NCBI GenBank assembly: GCA_002205965.3 | Contig: NADL03000006.1 | Span: 248,001-312,000 of the forward strand | Source of the DNA: Kappaphycus alvarezii | Taxonomy: Eukaryota > Rhodophyta > Florideophyceae > Gigartinales > Solieriaceae | Length of the DNA: 64,000 bases | Direction of reading: 5' to 3' | Shown: piece by piece, positions 34,306 to 48,058 of the stretch | How positions within the stretch are numbered: position 1 is the stretch's first letter | How the letters are laid out: each line of letters begins with the position of its first letter | The notes under the pieces: model-generated | Database searches by the model: none | What the model saw: only the letters and a program-made list of their open reading frames with translations | What the model was told of the DNA's origin: nothing | Position numbers and translations under genes: made by a program

Positions 34306-34915
34306 ATGAGCAACCTTCGCCCCTCTGTCCCTATTTCCAAAAACCGCCCTTCCCGTTCCATCAATGGCCTTCGTCTCGCCGCCTACGGGCCAACCGATGC
34401 CGACGACTACATCCGGCGGCAAACAAAGAAGCAAATCATCGAGTTCGTGCGCCGCCTCTTCATAGAAGAAGAAGCGAGGGAGGTAAGTCCGGGAGAGGCT
34501 GAGAAGGTCGAGGAGGAGAGCGGGGAGTCCTTCGAGGAATGGTTAGCCCCTGAGCTAGTGTACGAGGCTCAGGAAGATGAGGAGGAGGAGGAGAGGAGGA
34601 TGAGGAGGAGGAGGATGAGGAGAGGAAGAGGAGGTGAGGAGGATGAGGAGGATGAGGAGGAGGAGAGGAGAGGAGGAGGATGAGGAGTGAGGAACAGGGG
34701 GCATGGAAAGTGTTGGACTGGTGGGGCCTGGAATAGAGAGTATGGATCAAGTTGTGCCCACGATGGAACCGGATGGAGATATCTTTAGTAGTCTAGATAT
34801 CTCCCAGGGGGAAATAGAGAGTTGTGAGCCATTCGCAGATATTTGTGGGGACTGCTTGGACAGCATGGATATTTTAGAGGAGTTGTTTGGATCTGATTTA
34901 GAGAATGGGAAATAA
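34306..34915 (+). CDS. Acidic ORF inside the LTR
   Basis: ATG 34306 opens MSNLRPSVPISKNRPS, then a basic/amphipathic segment (YIRRQTKKQIIEFVRRLF), then Glu-rich sequence running into a GAG/GAT minisatellite. Beyond that, another acidic stretch with short hydrophobic residues (SMDILEELFGSDLE) ends at 34915. Homologous ATGs lie at 41424, 48540 and 55664. The start and the C-rich, TATA-preceded leader are the same in all four LTRs. The basic N-terminal part followed by an acidic tail resembles regulatory proteins with activation domains, but that is inference from composition. The protein is part of a fossil element, and the repeat length varies between copies. I know of no named family. Confidence 0.55.
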
Positions 34916-35042
34916 GAGGACCAAATTAATTGTTAGTTTCTTAAGTATCTTTTGCTTAGAGTATATTGTCCACACAAAGTATTTTTATGCATTTCTTGGT
35001 ATCTTCTGTAGTTTTGTTCGGACTTTAGGGGTAGCCAAAAGT

Positions 35043-35051
35043 CTATATAAG
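35043..35051 (+). promoter_or_regulatory. TATA-like box for the genomic transcript
   Basis: CTATATAAG about 315 bp before the LTR end, in a typical U3 position for the main retrotransposon promoter. It is conserved in all four LTRs. The exact transcription start cannot be read from sequence. Confidence 0.45.
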
Positions 35052-35357
35052 CTGAGTAAACTGCTTCCTCATGGAGAGGTCAAGCAAGTTGGCAGACAAC
35101 TTCAAGCCAAGTCCCGAGTAGTAGGAAGTTGAGAGTCAACTTCAGACCCAAGAAAACTTTTTCTTACGCTAGTCGCAGAGCGTCGGTGGTAGACCCTGCC
35201 CCTTTTATACTTGCTTGTAGCTTCCTCAACTCTCTTCTATATACACTCCCTTTTGTTCGTTCAACAATACCACGGCAGCACTTTTGTCGCTCGCAACACC
35301 TCCTTCTCAGGGTAATTGGTTCTGAGGATCTCCTCCCCCGCCGATTTACCCCTATCA

Positions 35358-38300
35358 TTTGGTACTCTTGTGGAGGGGGTTGCACCCGAGGTATTCGAGT
35401 TGAGCAGTAGTAAGGAACACTTCGGGGGGATTTCTTTTCGGTAATCATGGATCTCAATGCTGCTCGTATAACGTTCACAGGGGGCAAGACTGAAGACGTT
35501 GAGGAGTTTCTTTACACATATGTCAACGTTGTGATGCGAGAGAAGGGCGATGAAGAGAAGGCCGCAAGTATCTTCGCCTATCTTCATGGTGACGCAAAGC
35601 ACAAATATAAGTCCAAGTTTATCGACGGGTGGTCTCTTAACGGGAATGGGCGTAACTTCGGTGAGGTATGTGAGTGGCTTGTGAAAGAGTATGCTAAGGA
35701 GGTAGAACCAGATGAGATGATTCGTACCGCCATAGAGGCCCGGCTCAACTTCGACGATTTGTTAAGCTCATTGGTGTACTTGTGTGATCTTTATGAAAAG
35801 GCTGGGTTCAACGCCCAAGCCAAGTACGGAATGCTGCGTAAGGCGGCTATGGGGGATAAGCGGCTCTCCGATTTCCTCCTCATCAAGGGCCCTCACACTT
35901 TTGATGAACTGAAGGGTACCATAGTAGAATTTGTCAAAAATTCGGAGACGTTTCAGTCACTGAGTGAGGTACCGAGGGAAACCCGCACATCGATGTCTAT
36001 CGTACATCCTGAAAAGAATTATCAAAGGCCGGCTACTAGTGCAGCGGCATTAGAATCTGTCAGGAGCGATGTCAAAAACTTGGAAGAAAGGTTGGAAACC
36101 CGATTCGATAATCGACTTGACATGATAACCTCGCAGTTGGAAAGCCTTACTCTTACCATTAAGAAGAACCAGTCTGGGGCCCCTAAGGCCGCAGAAGTCT
36201 GTTCTTACTGTCACAAGCCTGGACACTTTGCAAACAGGTGTCCTGATAATCCACATAGAAACACTCGTTGTGCAAAGTGCGGTCGATATGGGCATCATGA
36301 AAGTAACTGCTGGTCTAAAGACAACAGAAGAGCAAATTTATCGGAAGCAAGGAGTGAGTCAGGACCAGAGGTGAAAATCTTACAAAATAGAAGGGATCAA
36401 AGGTTGACGGATGCCGGTAACGTATCCATCGCTGAAGAGATTAGTCAAGTCAATGTGACAAAAAGGGATGGGGAAGGGAACATTTTATCGAAGAAACCTA
36501 GGCTAGAGTATGGAATGCTGGAGCATATCCCAGCACCTGTACCTCCTCGAACCAAGAGGTCTGATCAAGTTGTTCCAGGAGTGGGAGTCACTCCGGCCAA
36601 GAAGACGAAAAAGAGTAAGAAAGTTAAGAGTATCTCTAAGGACGTACTAGAGTATGTGAAGAGGTACAATTTGGTGGCTGAGCTTGCATCGGCCCCAACT
36701 GGGATAACGTTTGGTCAACTTTTGAGGGGCGACGCAGAGGATGCGAGAAAAGAACTCAAAAAAATTATCAGGTCTAATAAGTCCGCTAAGGGTAAGAAAC
36801 TGTTTTTCAATCGGCCTCGACAGCACCAAGACGTCTTAAGCTGGTACCAGTCAAAGTATTGGGTATGAAAACCCAAGCTCTCTTCGATTCGGGTGCTGTT
36901 CCAAACCTCATTTCAGAAACTTTGGTGACAGATCTAGGTCTCGAAATTATCCAACGACTCGAAAAATAACTGTAGCGGATGGAACCGTCTCAAAATGCAT
37001 GGGCACTGTTGACAAGGTTTCCGTGTTCTTTGGGGACTCTAAAGTTGATGTAGACTTTCTTGTCATGCCGGATCTCCCTTTCGATGCAATCATTGGCTGC
37101 CCTACCATGGAAAGACTAGGGACATGCATTGACTTGGGCAACCAAATGGTTTCAGTTAATATTGACGGCAGAACCGTGAAGATGCCCCTGGATTTCGACA
37201 AAAGCACGCATCCTGAAGATTTAAAAGAAACGGACAGTGAAGATTTCACTTCTAGCTATGACAGCGAAGATTCGGAACCAACTAACACTTTCGAAGTGGA
37301 AAAGGGTACCCTCGGGGGTTAATGAACATGGCATGGGACGATTATGATTCCGGGTTTGAAACAGATGACGACTGGGATTCTAGGATAAGTTTGAAACCCG
37401 AATGTGTTTCTTTTTGCGATGATATCGAATCAAAGGACAGAATTCGGAGCATGAAAGAAGATTACCTTTGCAAAGAAAATAAGAATACGTCGAATTCCAT
37501 ATATGAAGATGTGAGCACGACGGAAGAGGTCCTTCAAAATATTGAGGTTGAGGATCAAGAAGAAAAAGGGCGCCAAATGGCAGAAATCCAAGGAAAAGTG
37601 CAGCACCTTCCCGCCCCGCCTCACTGAAAATATCCGACATGTTAACATCTTCCGAAGTAATTGCATGGAGCGTTTCAGATTTAAGACAAGCAAGTGTACC
37701 GGTTACTCACTCGTTCGAACTTACCGACACTCAACCGATTTACCACAAGCCTAGACGTCAACCGCCAAAATATGACCAATTTATCTCAGAAAATGTTACA
37801 AGTATGCTGAAAAATGATATTATTCGACCAGTTTCATCCCCATGGTCGTTTCCAGTTGTGGTCGCACCAAAGAAGGATGGAAAGCTGCGTTTTTGCGTCG
37901 ATTACCGACAACTGAACCAGAGAATGATACCCGATCGATTTCCGATTCCGAACATGGAGGAGATCCTCGAGGACCTGAAGGACGGGAGATATTTCACCTC
38001 AATTGACCTTTACACTGGCTATTGGCAGATTCCATTGGATGAAAAATGTAAGGAAAAAACAACCTTTACCAGCAAAGCCGGTACGTTCAGGTTCGAAGTG
38101 ATGCCTTTTGGTCTCATGAATGCACCAGCTACATTCCAAAGAATGATGAACGAGGTTTTGAAAGGACTTCCATTCGCAAGAGTCTATATCGATGATGTCG
38201 TCATATTCTCAGAAACATTGGATCAGCACATCTCGCACGTCAAGACAGTTGTGGAGAGGATATCGGAGTATAGCTTGAAAATTAAGTTGAGCAAATGCTT

Positions 38301-40943
38301 CTTTGCGAAAACTTCTATCCAATTACTCGGTCATATCGTCGACCAAGAGGGAATTAGAGTGGATCCAGAGAAAACGAAAAAAATAAAGTTGGCACCAAGG
38401 CCCGCTTCAAAGACGGAGGTCCGAAGCTTCTTAGGACTGGCCTCATATTACAGAAGATTTATCAAAGATTTCGCCAAGACTGCAGCACCGTTACATGCCA
38501 GCACTACGAAGAACGGAAAATTTTACTGGAACAAGGAAATGGAAACTGCATTTCAGGAGCTTAAAGATAAGCTATGTGTCCCCCCAGTTCTCATGTACCC
38601 AGATTTCAAGAGACCATTCGTTGTGGAGACAGATGCCTCAGAACGGTCTTTGGGTGCCGTTTTGTCCCAAAAAGATGAAAACGGAAGACTACACCCTGTT
38701 CAATTCGCAAGCCGAACTCTGAATGACGCGGAAAAGAGATACTCAGTCTGCGAGAAAGAAGCGCTAGCTGTCGTCTTCGCGCTGAAAAAGTTTCGCGTAT
38801 ACCTTTTATCACTCGAGAAATTTGTCTTGATAACTGATCACCAGGCACTTAAAACAGCATTCCAAAAGAAGGATGTACATCACCGCTTGGCCCGATGGCT
38901 CGACATTTTCGCAGAATATCGGTTTGAAATTGTGTATAGACCCGGACGCAATAATCAGCCTGCCGATTACCTATCCCGCTTGAGGGACGCACTGATTCCA
39001 AATGAAAAAGCTTCGGAGGACATCGTCGGAGTCGCCGAGTTGCAGTTGCCGAACGATAACGAGTACGAAGCTAATATTCACGGACTGATCAAATTCCTCG
39101 ATGGACTAGAAATGAGAAAGGTTGATCTTGAACACCGAAATTGGGTACGCAGGAATCAAAAGGCTTTTACATTGTGGAATGGGAAACTTTTCCGGCACAC
39201 TAAAGCCGGTCCCCGACTAGTGGCCCCTTTGAAAGAAAGAATGAAGATCTTGAGGACTTTCCATGATGAGCTAGGGCATTGGGATCTCGAAACAACCAAA
39301 AATTCGTAACTGAGAGATTCTGGTGGCCCGGTATCCATAAGGACGTCTATAACTTCGTGAAAAGCTGCGACAACTGCCAAAAATTCACTCCAATACGGAA
39401 GTATAAGACAACTCTAAGTTTTCCAGTTTCCGGTCTCTTTGAAACCTTCTCAATTGACTTCGCGGCCCGTTCAAGGAAACTTCTTCCGGAAACAAATATC
39501 TCCTTATAGGGGTGGAACATCTTACTGGATGGCCAATAGCAGTTGCAGTCGAGGAGGCAAATGCTGAGGTGGTACTGAGATTCATCGAAAAAGAAATAAT
39601 TGAACCGTTTGGTCTTCCAAAAAGGATCATCTCGGATAACGCCCTTTGTTTTACTGCAACTTCACTGCTTCGTTTTTGGAAGAGAAAGGGATTCAGCTGA
39701 AGACCGTTCTCGCATACGCTCCTATGTCCAACGGGAAAGCGGAGAGGATGGTTGGAACCATCAAACGAGCAATATCGAAAACTATGTTGGAGAATGAAAT
39801 CCAGTGGGAAGATGCCTTACCAAAAGTGTTATACGGCTACCGTCGAAGAAGAGGAAGAAATGGACGCTCACCATTCGAGCTAATGTACGGAAGGGCTCCT
39901 AGAATGTTACAGAGAGACATGGAAACAAATATTATCGATGAAGAGAGTAGGGAAGTTGAACTACTGGCCACCGAAGGCTGGAGATCACACCGCGCGCTAA
40001 CACAGACAAAATAAGGAAGCAGGTCCAGAGTTTGTGGAGGTAATATATCATTACTATAGGAAGATATGGAATGGTAGCTGCTGGAGACTTGTCGCAAACG
40101 TATCTGAATATTATCCGTCCAATTTACGTATTTCTCAAGAACAACCAAGACGTGCGACTGAGAGGTTACGCCTTACCCCCGGATATGGAATACAGGCTGG
40201 TCCCGTATCCTCTATGGGAACCTTACGTTTCTCCGCCACAAATTGGGAACGTTGGAGGCGGCGAGGATCCTCCTGAAGCAGTGATGATGACCAGAGGGGA
40301 CCTTCAGGAGACAACAGCCCGCCCAGAAGAGGTTCCGGTCGTCCCCCGAGAGGACCTCGTGCAGGTCCCAGTACGTCAGGAGCTGGTCGCGGCCATTCAT
40401 CGGGACCGTCCACCACAACTTCATCTCTAGCTTTGCTTCACAACCATGCACAGCATACAGTCGGAAGAAGAAGATTATCTTTTTGGCTGCGCAATATCTC
40501 CGAGGATGCGAACGATGCGCAGGTCATTTCTATTTCATGATAAGCATCTGTTTATGTTTTTAGGGCGCTACATGGACCGCACTTATCTTACGAAGATTCG
40601 TTCTTGATGATGCGCGTCTTCTTTTCTTATCGACATCCATTCCTCCGGCATCTTCCAGAAGAGTTTGCATATCACATATATTTTTTCACTCTTGGAAGAT
40701 TCGGAAGAGTCACGGAAGAAGAATGTATTCAACCCCACCTCGATGTGATCAAACCAATATATGAGGCTATGCTACAAAGTGAGGTACCAGTAATGCGAAC
40801 CTACTTTTTAGAGCATCATATTGGTAATCAGTTGCATCCGTACCCGTTTGAGAGACCATACATTTTATCAATAAGACAGCGAACACTAACGGAAGCAGAA
40901 GAAGAGCAGTGACGACCCGGGACGTTCGCCTGAGAAAGGGGCG
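35358..40943 (+). mobile_element. Internal region, unit 1 (gag-pol and downstream ORFs)
   Basis: Gag starts at ATG 35447 (MDLNAARITFTGG) and holds two zinc knuckles, CSYCHKPGHFANRC and CAKCGRYGHHESNC, near 36200-36310. A protease motif, LFDSGAVPNLIS, follows near 36880. Reverse transcriptase is at about 37800-38400 (KLRFCVDYRQLN, VYIDDVVIF), RNase H at about 38615-38900 (VVETDASERSLGAVL), the integrase zinc finger at about 39260-39400 (HDELGHWD, CDNCQK) and the catalytic core at about 39450-39800. Two further short ORFs follow. It encodes virus-like-particle and replication proteins of a Ty3/gypsy element. Several interruptions are present. Confidence 0.9.
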
Positions 40944-42470
40944 TGTAATACAAAAAATGGTCCTCCCTCATTTAATACAGGAAATGGTCCTCCCTTCACG
41001 TAATACAGGAAATGGTCCTCCCTTCACGTAAGACAGGAAATGGTCCTCCCCTCGTGTAATCCAGCAACCTACAACGATCCCGCCCTAACTTCTCCAACCG
41101 TCATTTCCAAATTTACTTCCATTTTATCTAGATATTTTTATACTGTATTTAACCCTCTGAATCGACCCCGAATCAAGTCCCTTTTCCCTTTAGCTTACCT
41201 CCTCCTCCAAATTCGCCTTTTTTTGAGAAGAAGGGCGCAAATGCACTATTGCAAAATCCCTTGCAGATTTATTTTACCTATTCCTAATCTATAGAACCTG
41301 CCCCGGGAGCCTATTTAAACCCCTTTATTCTAAGTTCCAAATGCCCCGATCATTTTACTCATCACCCCTCTCCCCCACACACCCAAAACACCCCATTGCC
41401 TCCTGTTCCCAACGTCTATCACAATGAGCAACCTTCGCCCCTCTGTCCCTATTTCCAAAAACCGCCCTTCCCGTTCCATCAATGGCCTTCGTCTCGCCGC
41501 CTACGGGCCAACCGATGCCGACGACTACATCCGGCGGCAAACAAAGAAGCAAATCATCGAGTTCGTGCGCCGCCTCTTCATAGAAGAAGAAGCGAGGGAG
41601 GTAAGTCCGGGAGAGGCTGAGAAGGTCGAGGAGGAGAGCGGGGAGTCCTTCGAGGAATGGTTAGCCCCTGAGCTAGTGTACGAGGCTCAGGAAGATGAGG
41701 AGGAGGAGGAGAGGAGGATGAGGAGGATGAGGAGGATGAGGAGGAGGAAGAGGAGGAGGAGGATGAGAGGATGAGGAGGAGAGGAGAGGAAGAGGAGGAT
41801 GAGGAGGATGAGGGAACAGGGGGCATGGAAAGTGTTGGACTGGTGGGGCCTGGAATAGAGAGTATGGATCAAGTTGTGCCCACGATGGAACCGGATGGAG
41901 ATATCTTTAGTAGTCTAGATATCTCCCAGGGGAAATAGAGAGTTGTGAGCCATTCGCAGATATTTGTGGGGACTGCTTGGACAGCATGGATATTTTAGAG
42001 GAGTTGTTTGGATCTGATTTAGAGAATGGGAAATAAGAGGACCAAATTAATTGTTAGTTTCTTAAGTATCTTTTGCTTAGAGTATATTGTCCACACAAAG
42101 TATTTTTATGCATTTCTTGTATCTTCTGTAGTTTTGTTCGGACTTTAGGGGTAGCCAAAAGTCTATATAAGCTGAGTAAACTGCTTCCTCATGGAGAGGT
42201 CAAGCAAGTTGGCAGACAACTTCAAGCCAAGTCCCGAGTAGTAGGAAGTTGAGAGTCAACTTCAGACCCAAGAAAACTTTTCTTACGCTAGTCGCAGAGC
42301 GTCGTGGTAGACCCTGCCCCTTTTATACTTGCTTGTAGCTTCCAACTCTCTTCTATACACTCCCTTTTTTCGTTCAACAATACCACGGCAGCACTTTTGT
42401 CGCTCGCAACACCTCCTTCTCAGGGTAATTGGTTCTGAGGATCTCCTCCCCCGCCGATTTACCCCTATCA
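40944..42470 (+). repeat. LTR 2 of the gypsy array
   Basis: 1527 bp, begins TGTAATACAAAAAATGG and ends CCCTATCA. It serves as 3' LTR of unit 1 and 5' LTR of unit 2. The layout is as in LTR 1. Confidence 0.92.
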
Positions 42471-45400
42471 TTTGGTACTCTTGTGGAGGGGGTTGCACCC
42501 GAGGTATTCGAGTTGAGCAGTAGTAAGGAACACTTCGGGGGATTTCTTTTCGTAATCATGGATCTCAATGCTGCTCGTATAACGTTCACAGGGGCAAGAC
42601 TGAAGACGTTGAGGAGTTTCTTTACACATATGTCAACGTTGTGATGCGAGAGAAGGGCGATGAAGAGAAGGCCGCAAGTATCTTCGCCTATCTTCATGGT
42701 GACGCAAAGCACAAATATAAGTCCAAGTTTATCGACGGGTGGTCTCTTAACGGGAATGGGCGTAACTTCGGTGAGGTATGTGAGTGGCTTGTGAAAGAGT
42801 ATGCTAAGGAGGTAGAACCAGATGAGATGATTCGTACCGCCATAGAGGCCCGGCTCAACTTCGACGATTTGTTAAGCTCATTGGTGTACTTGTGTGATCT
42901 TTATGAAAAGGCTGGGTTCAACGCCCAAGCCAAGTACGGAATGCTGCGTAAGGCGGCTATGGGGGATAAGCGGCTCTCCGATTTCCTCCTCATCAAGGGC
43001 CCTCACACTTTTGATGAACTGAAGGGTACCATAGTAGAATTTGTCAAAAATTCGGAGACGTTTCAGTCACTGAGTGAGGTACCGAGGGAAACCCGCACAT
43101 CGATGTCTATCGTACATCCTGAAAAGAATTATCAAAGGCCGGCTACTAGTGCAGCGGCATTAGAATCTGTCAGGAGCGATGTCAAAAACTTGGAAGAAAG
43201 GTTGGAAACCCGATTCGATAATCGACTTGACATGATAACCTCGCAGTTGGAAAGCCTTACTCTTACCATTAAGAAGAACCAGTCTGGGGCCCCTAAGGCC
43301 GCAGAAGTCTGTTCTTACTGTCACAAGCCTGGACACTTTGCAAACAGGTGTCCTGATAATCCACATAGAAACACTCGTTGTGCAAAGTGCGGTCGATATG
43401 GGCATCATGAAAGTAACTGCTGGTCTAAAGACAACAGAAGAGCAAATTTATCGGAAGCAAGGAGTGAGTCAGGACCAGAGGTGAAAATCTTACAAAATAG
43501 AAGGGATCAAAGGTTGACGGATGCCGGTAACGTATCCATCGCTGAAGAGATTAGTCAAGTCAATGTGACAAAAAGGGATGGGGAAGGGAACATTTTATCG
43601 AAGAAACCTAGGCTAGAGTATGGAATGCTGGAGCATATCCCAGCACCTGTACCTCCTCGAACCAAGAGGTCTGATCAAGTTGTTCCAGGAGTGGGAGTCA
43701 CTCCGGCCAAGAAGACGAAAAAGAGTAAGAAAGTTAAGAGTATCTCTAAGGACGTACTAGAGTATGTGAAGAGGTACAATTTGGTGGCTGAGCTTGCATC
43801 GGCCCCAACTGGGATAACGTTTGGTCAACTTTTGAGGGGCGACGCAGAGGATGCGAGAAAAGAACTCAAAAAAATTATCAGGTCTAATAAGTCCGCTAAG
43901 GGTAAGAAACTGTTTCTTCAATCGGCCTCGACAGCACCAAGACGTCTTAAGCTGGTACCAGTCAAAGTATTGGGTATGAAAACCCAAGCTCTCTTCGATT
44001 CGGGTGCTGTTCCAAACCTCATTTCAGAAACTTTGGTGACAGATCTAGGTCTCGAAATTACTCCAACGACTCGAAAAATAACTGTAGCGGATGGAACCGT
44101 CTCAAAATGCATGGGCACTGTTGACAAGGTTTCCGTGTTCTTTGGGGACTCTAAAGTTGATGTAGACTTTCTTGTCATGCCGGATCTCCCTTTCGATGCA
44201 ATCATTGGCTGCCCTACCATGGAAAGACTAGGGACATGCATTGACTTGGGCAACCAAATGGTTTCAGTTAATATTGACGGCAGAACCGTGAAGATGCCCC
44301 TGGATTTCGACAAAAGCACGCATCCTGAAGATTTAAAAGAAACGGACAGTGAAGATTTCACTTCTAGCTATGACAGCGAAGATTCGGAACCAACTAACAC
44401 TTTCGGAAGTGGAAAAGGGTACCCTCGGGGGTTAATGAACATGGCATGGGACGATTATGATTCCGGGTTTGAAACAGATGACGACTGGGATTCTAGGATA
44501 AGTTTGAAACCCGAATGTGTTTCTTTTTGCGATGATATCGAATCAAAGGACAGAATTCGGAGCATGAAAGAAGATTACCTTTGCAAAGAAAATAAGAATA
44601 CGTCGAATTCCATATATGAAGATGTGAGCACGACGGAAGAGGTCCTTCAAAATATTGAGGTTGAGGATCAAGAAGAAAAAGGGCGCCAAATGGCAGAAAT
44701 CCAAGGAAAAGTGCAGCACCTTCCCGCCCCCCTCACTGAAAATATCCGACATGTTAACATCTTCCGAAGTAATTGCATGGAGCGTTTCAGATTTAACAAG
44801 CAAGTGTACCGGTTACTCACTCGTTCGAACTTACCGACACTCAACCGATTTACCACAAGCCTAGACGTCAACCGCCAAAATATGACCAATTTATCTCAGA
44901 AAATGTTACAAGTATGCTGAAAAATGATATTATTCGACCAGTTTCATCCCCATGGTCGTTTCCAGTTGTGGTCGCACCAAAGAAGGATGGAAAGCTGCGT
45001 TTTTGCGTCGATTACCGACAACTGAACCAGAGAATGATACCCGATCGATTTCCGATTCCGAACATGGAGGAGATCCTCGAGGACCTGAAGGACGGGAGAT
45101 ATTTCACCTCAATTGACCTTTACACTGGCTATTGGCAGATTCCATTGGATGAAAAATGTAAGGAAAAAACAACCTTTACCAGCAAAGCCGGTACGTTCAG
45201 GTTCGAAGTGATGCCTTTTGGTCTCATGAATGCACCAGCTACATTCCAAAGAATGATGAACGAGGTTTTGAAAGGACTTCCATTCGCAAGAGTCTATATC
45301 GATGATGTCGTCATATTCTCAGAAACATTGGATCAGCACATCTCGCACGTCAAGACAGTTGTGGAGAGGATATCGGAGTATAGCTTGAAAATTAAGTTGA

Positions 45401-48058
45401 GCAAATGCTTCTTTGCGAAAACTTCTATCCAATTACTCGGTCATATCGTCGACCAAGAGGGAATTAGAGTGGATCCAGAGAAAACGAAAAAAATAAAGTT
45501 GGCACCAAGGCCCGCTTCAAAGACGGAGGTCCGAAGCTTCTTAGGACTGGCCTCATATTACAGAAGATTTATCAAAGATTTCGCCAAGACTGCAGCACCG
45601 TTACATGCCAGCACTACGAAGAACGGAAAATTTTACTGGAACAAGGAAATGGAAACTGCATTTCAGGAGCTTAAAGATAAGCTATGTGTCCCCCCAGTTC
45701 TCATGTACCCAGATTTCAAGAGACCATTCGTTGTGGAGACAGATGCCTCAGAACGGTCTTTGGGTGCCGTTTTGTCCCAAAAAGATGAAAACGGAAGACT
45801 ACACCCTGTTCAATTCGCAAGCCGAACTCTGAATGACGCGGAAAAGAGATACTCAGTCTGCGAGAAAGAAGCGCTAGCTGTCGTCTTCGCGCTGAAAAAG
45901 TTTCGCGTATACCTTTTATCACTCGAGAAATTTGTCTTGATAACTGATCACCAGGCACTTAAAACAGCATTCCAAAAGAAGGATGTACATCACCGCTTGG
46001 CCCGATGGCTCGACATTTTCGCAGAATATCGGTTTGAAATTGTGTATAGACCCGGACGCAATAATCAGCCTGCCGATTACCTATCCCGCTTGAGGGACGC
46101 ACTGATTCCAAATGAAAAAGCTTCGGAGGACATCGTCGGAGTCGCCGAGTTGCAGTTGCCGAACGATAACGAGTACGAAGCTAATATTCACGGACTGATC
46201 AAATTCCTCGATGGACTAGAAATGAGAAAGGTTGATCTTGAACACCGAAATTGGGTACGCAGGAATCAAAAGGCTTTTACATTGTGGAATGGGAAACTTT
46301 CCGGCACACTAAAGCCGGTCCCCGACTAGTGGCCCCTTTGAAAGAAAGAATGAAGATCTTGAGGACTTTCCATGATGAGCTAGGGCATTGGGATCTCGAA
46401 ACAACCAAAAAATTCGTAACTGAGAGATTCTGGTGGCCCGGTATCCATAAGGACGTCTATAACTTCGTGAAAAGCTGCGACAACTGCCAAAAATTCACTC
46501 CAATACGGAAGTATAAGACAACTCTAAGTTTTCCAGTTTCCGGTCTCTTTGAAACCTTCTCAATTGACTTCGCGGCCCGTTCAAGGAAACTTCTTCCGGA
46601 AACAAATATCTCCTTATAGGGGTGGAACATCTTACTGGATGGCCAATAGCAGTTGCAGTCGAGGAGGCAAATGCTGAGGTGGTACTGAGATTCATCGAAA
46701 AAGAAATAATTGAACCGTTTGGTCTTCCAAAAAGGATCATCTCGGATAACGCCCTTTGTTTTACTGCAACTTCACTGCTTCGTTTTTTGGAAGAGAAAGG
46801 GATTCAGCTGAAGACCGTTCTCGCATACGCTCCTATGTCCAACGGGAAAGCGGAGAGGATGGTTGGAACCATCAAACGAGCAATATCGAAAACTATGTTG
46901 GAGAATGAAATCCAGTGGGAAGATGCCTTACCAAAAGTGTTATACGGCTACCGTCGAAGAAGAGGAAGAAATGGACGCTCACCATTCGAGCTAATGTACG
47001 GAAGGGCTCCTAGAATGTTACAGAGAGACATGGAAACAAATATTATCGATGAAGAGAGTAGGGAAGTTGAACTACTGGCCACCAAGGCTGGAGATCACAC
47101 CGCGCGCTAACACAGACAGGAAATAAGGAAGCAGGTCCAGAGTTTGTGGAGGTAATATATCATTACTCTATAGGAAGATATGGAATGGTAGCTGCTGGAG
47201 ACTTGTCGCAAACGTATCTGAATATTATCCGTCCAATTTACGTATTTCTCAAGAACAACCAAGACGTGCGACTGAGAGGTTACGCCTTACCCCCGATATG
47301 GAATACAGGCTGGTCCCGTATCCTCTATGGGAACCTTACGTTTCTCCGCCACAAATTGGGAACGTTGGAGGCGGCGAGGATCCTCCTGAAGCAGTGATGA
47401 TGACCAGAGGGGACCTTCAGGAGACAACAGCCCGCCCAGAAGAGGTTCCGGTCGTCCCCCGAGAGGACCTCGTGCAGGTCCCAGTACGTCAGGAGCTGGT
47501 CGCGGCCATTCATCGGGACCGTCCACCACAACTTCATCTCTAGCTTTGCTTCACAACCATGCACAGCATACAGTCGGAAGAAGAAGATTATCTTTTTGGC
47601 TGCGCAATATCTCCGAGGATGCGAACGATGCGCAGGTCATTTCTATTTCATGATAAGCATCTGTTTATGTTTTTAGGGCGCTACATGGACCGCACTTATC
47701 TTACGAAGATTCGTTTCTTGATGATGCGCGTCTTCTTTTCTTATCGACATCCATTCCTCCGGCATCTTCCAGAAGAGTTTGCATATCACATATATTTTTT
47801 CACTCTTGGAAGATTCGGAAGAGTCACGGAAGAAGAATGTATTCAACCCACCTCGATGTGATCAAACCAATATATGAGGCTATGCTACAAAGTGAGGTAC
47901 CAGTAATGCGAACCTACTTTTTAGAGCATCATATTGGTAATCAGTTGCATCCGTACCCGTTTGAGAGACCATACATTTTATCAATAAGACAGCGAACACT
48001 AACGGAAGCAGAAGAAGAGCAGTGACGACCCGGGACGTTCGCCTTGAGAAAGGGGGCG
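42471..48058 (+). mobile_element. Internal region, unit 2
   Basis: Same layout as unit 1: gag from ATG 42558, zinc knuckles near 43310-43420, protease near 43990, reverse transcriptase near 44915-45510, RNase H near 45730-46020, integrase near 46370-46900, then the two downstream ORFs. Nucleotide identity to units 1 and 3 is extremely high. Several interruptions are present. Confidence 0.9.

Larger units (their letters stand above)
33821..35357 (+). repeat. LTR 1 of the gypsy array
   Basis: 1537 bp. It begins with four 28-bp tandem units (TAATACAGGAAATGGTCCTC type). It then has a C/T-rich leader, a TATTTAAA box at 34191, an acidic ORF from 34306, a GAG/GAT minisatellite near 34575-34680, and a second TATA box (CTATATAAG) at 35043. 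Its first repeat unit differs by two bases from the other three LTRs. Confidence 0.92.
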
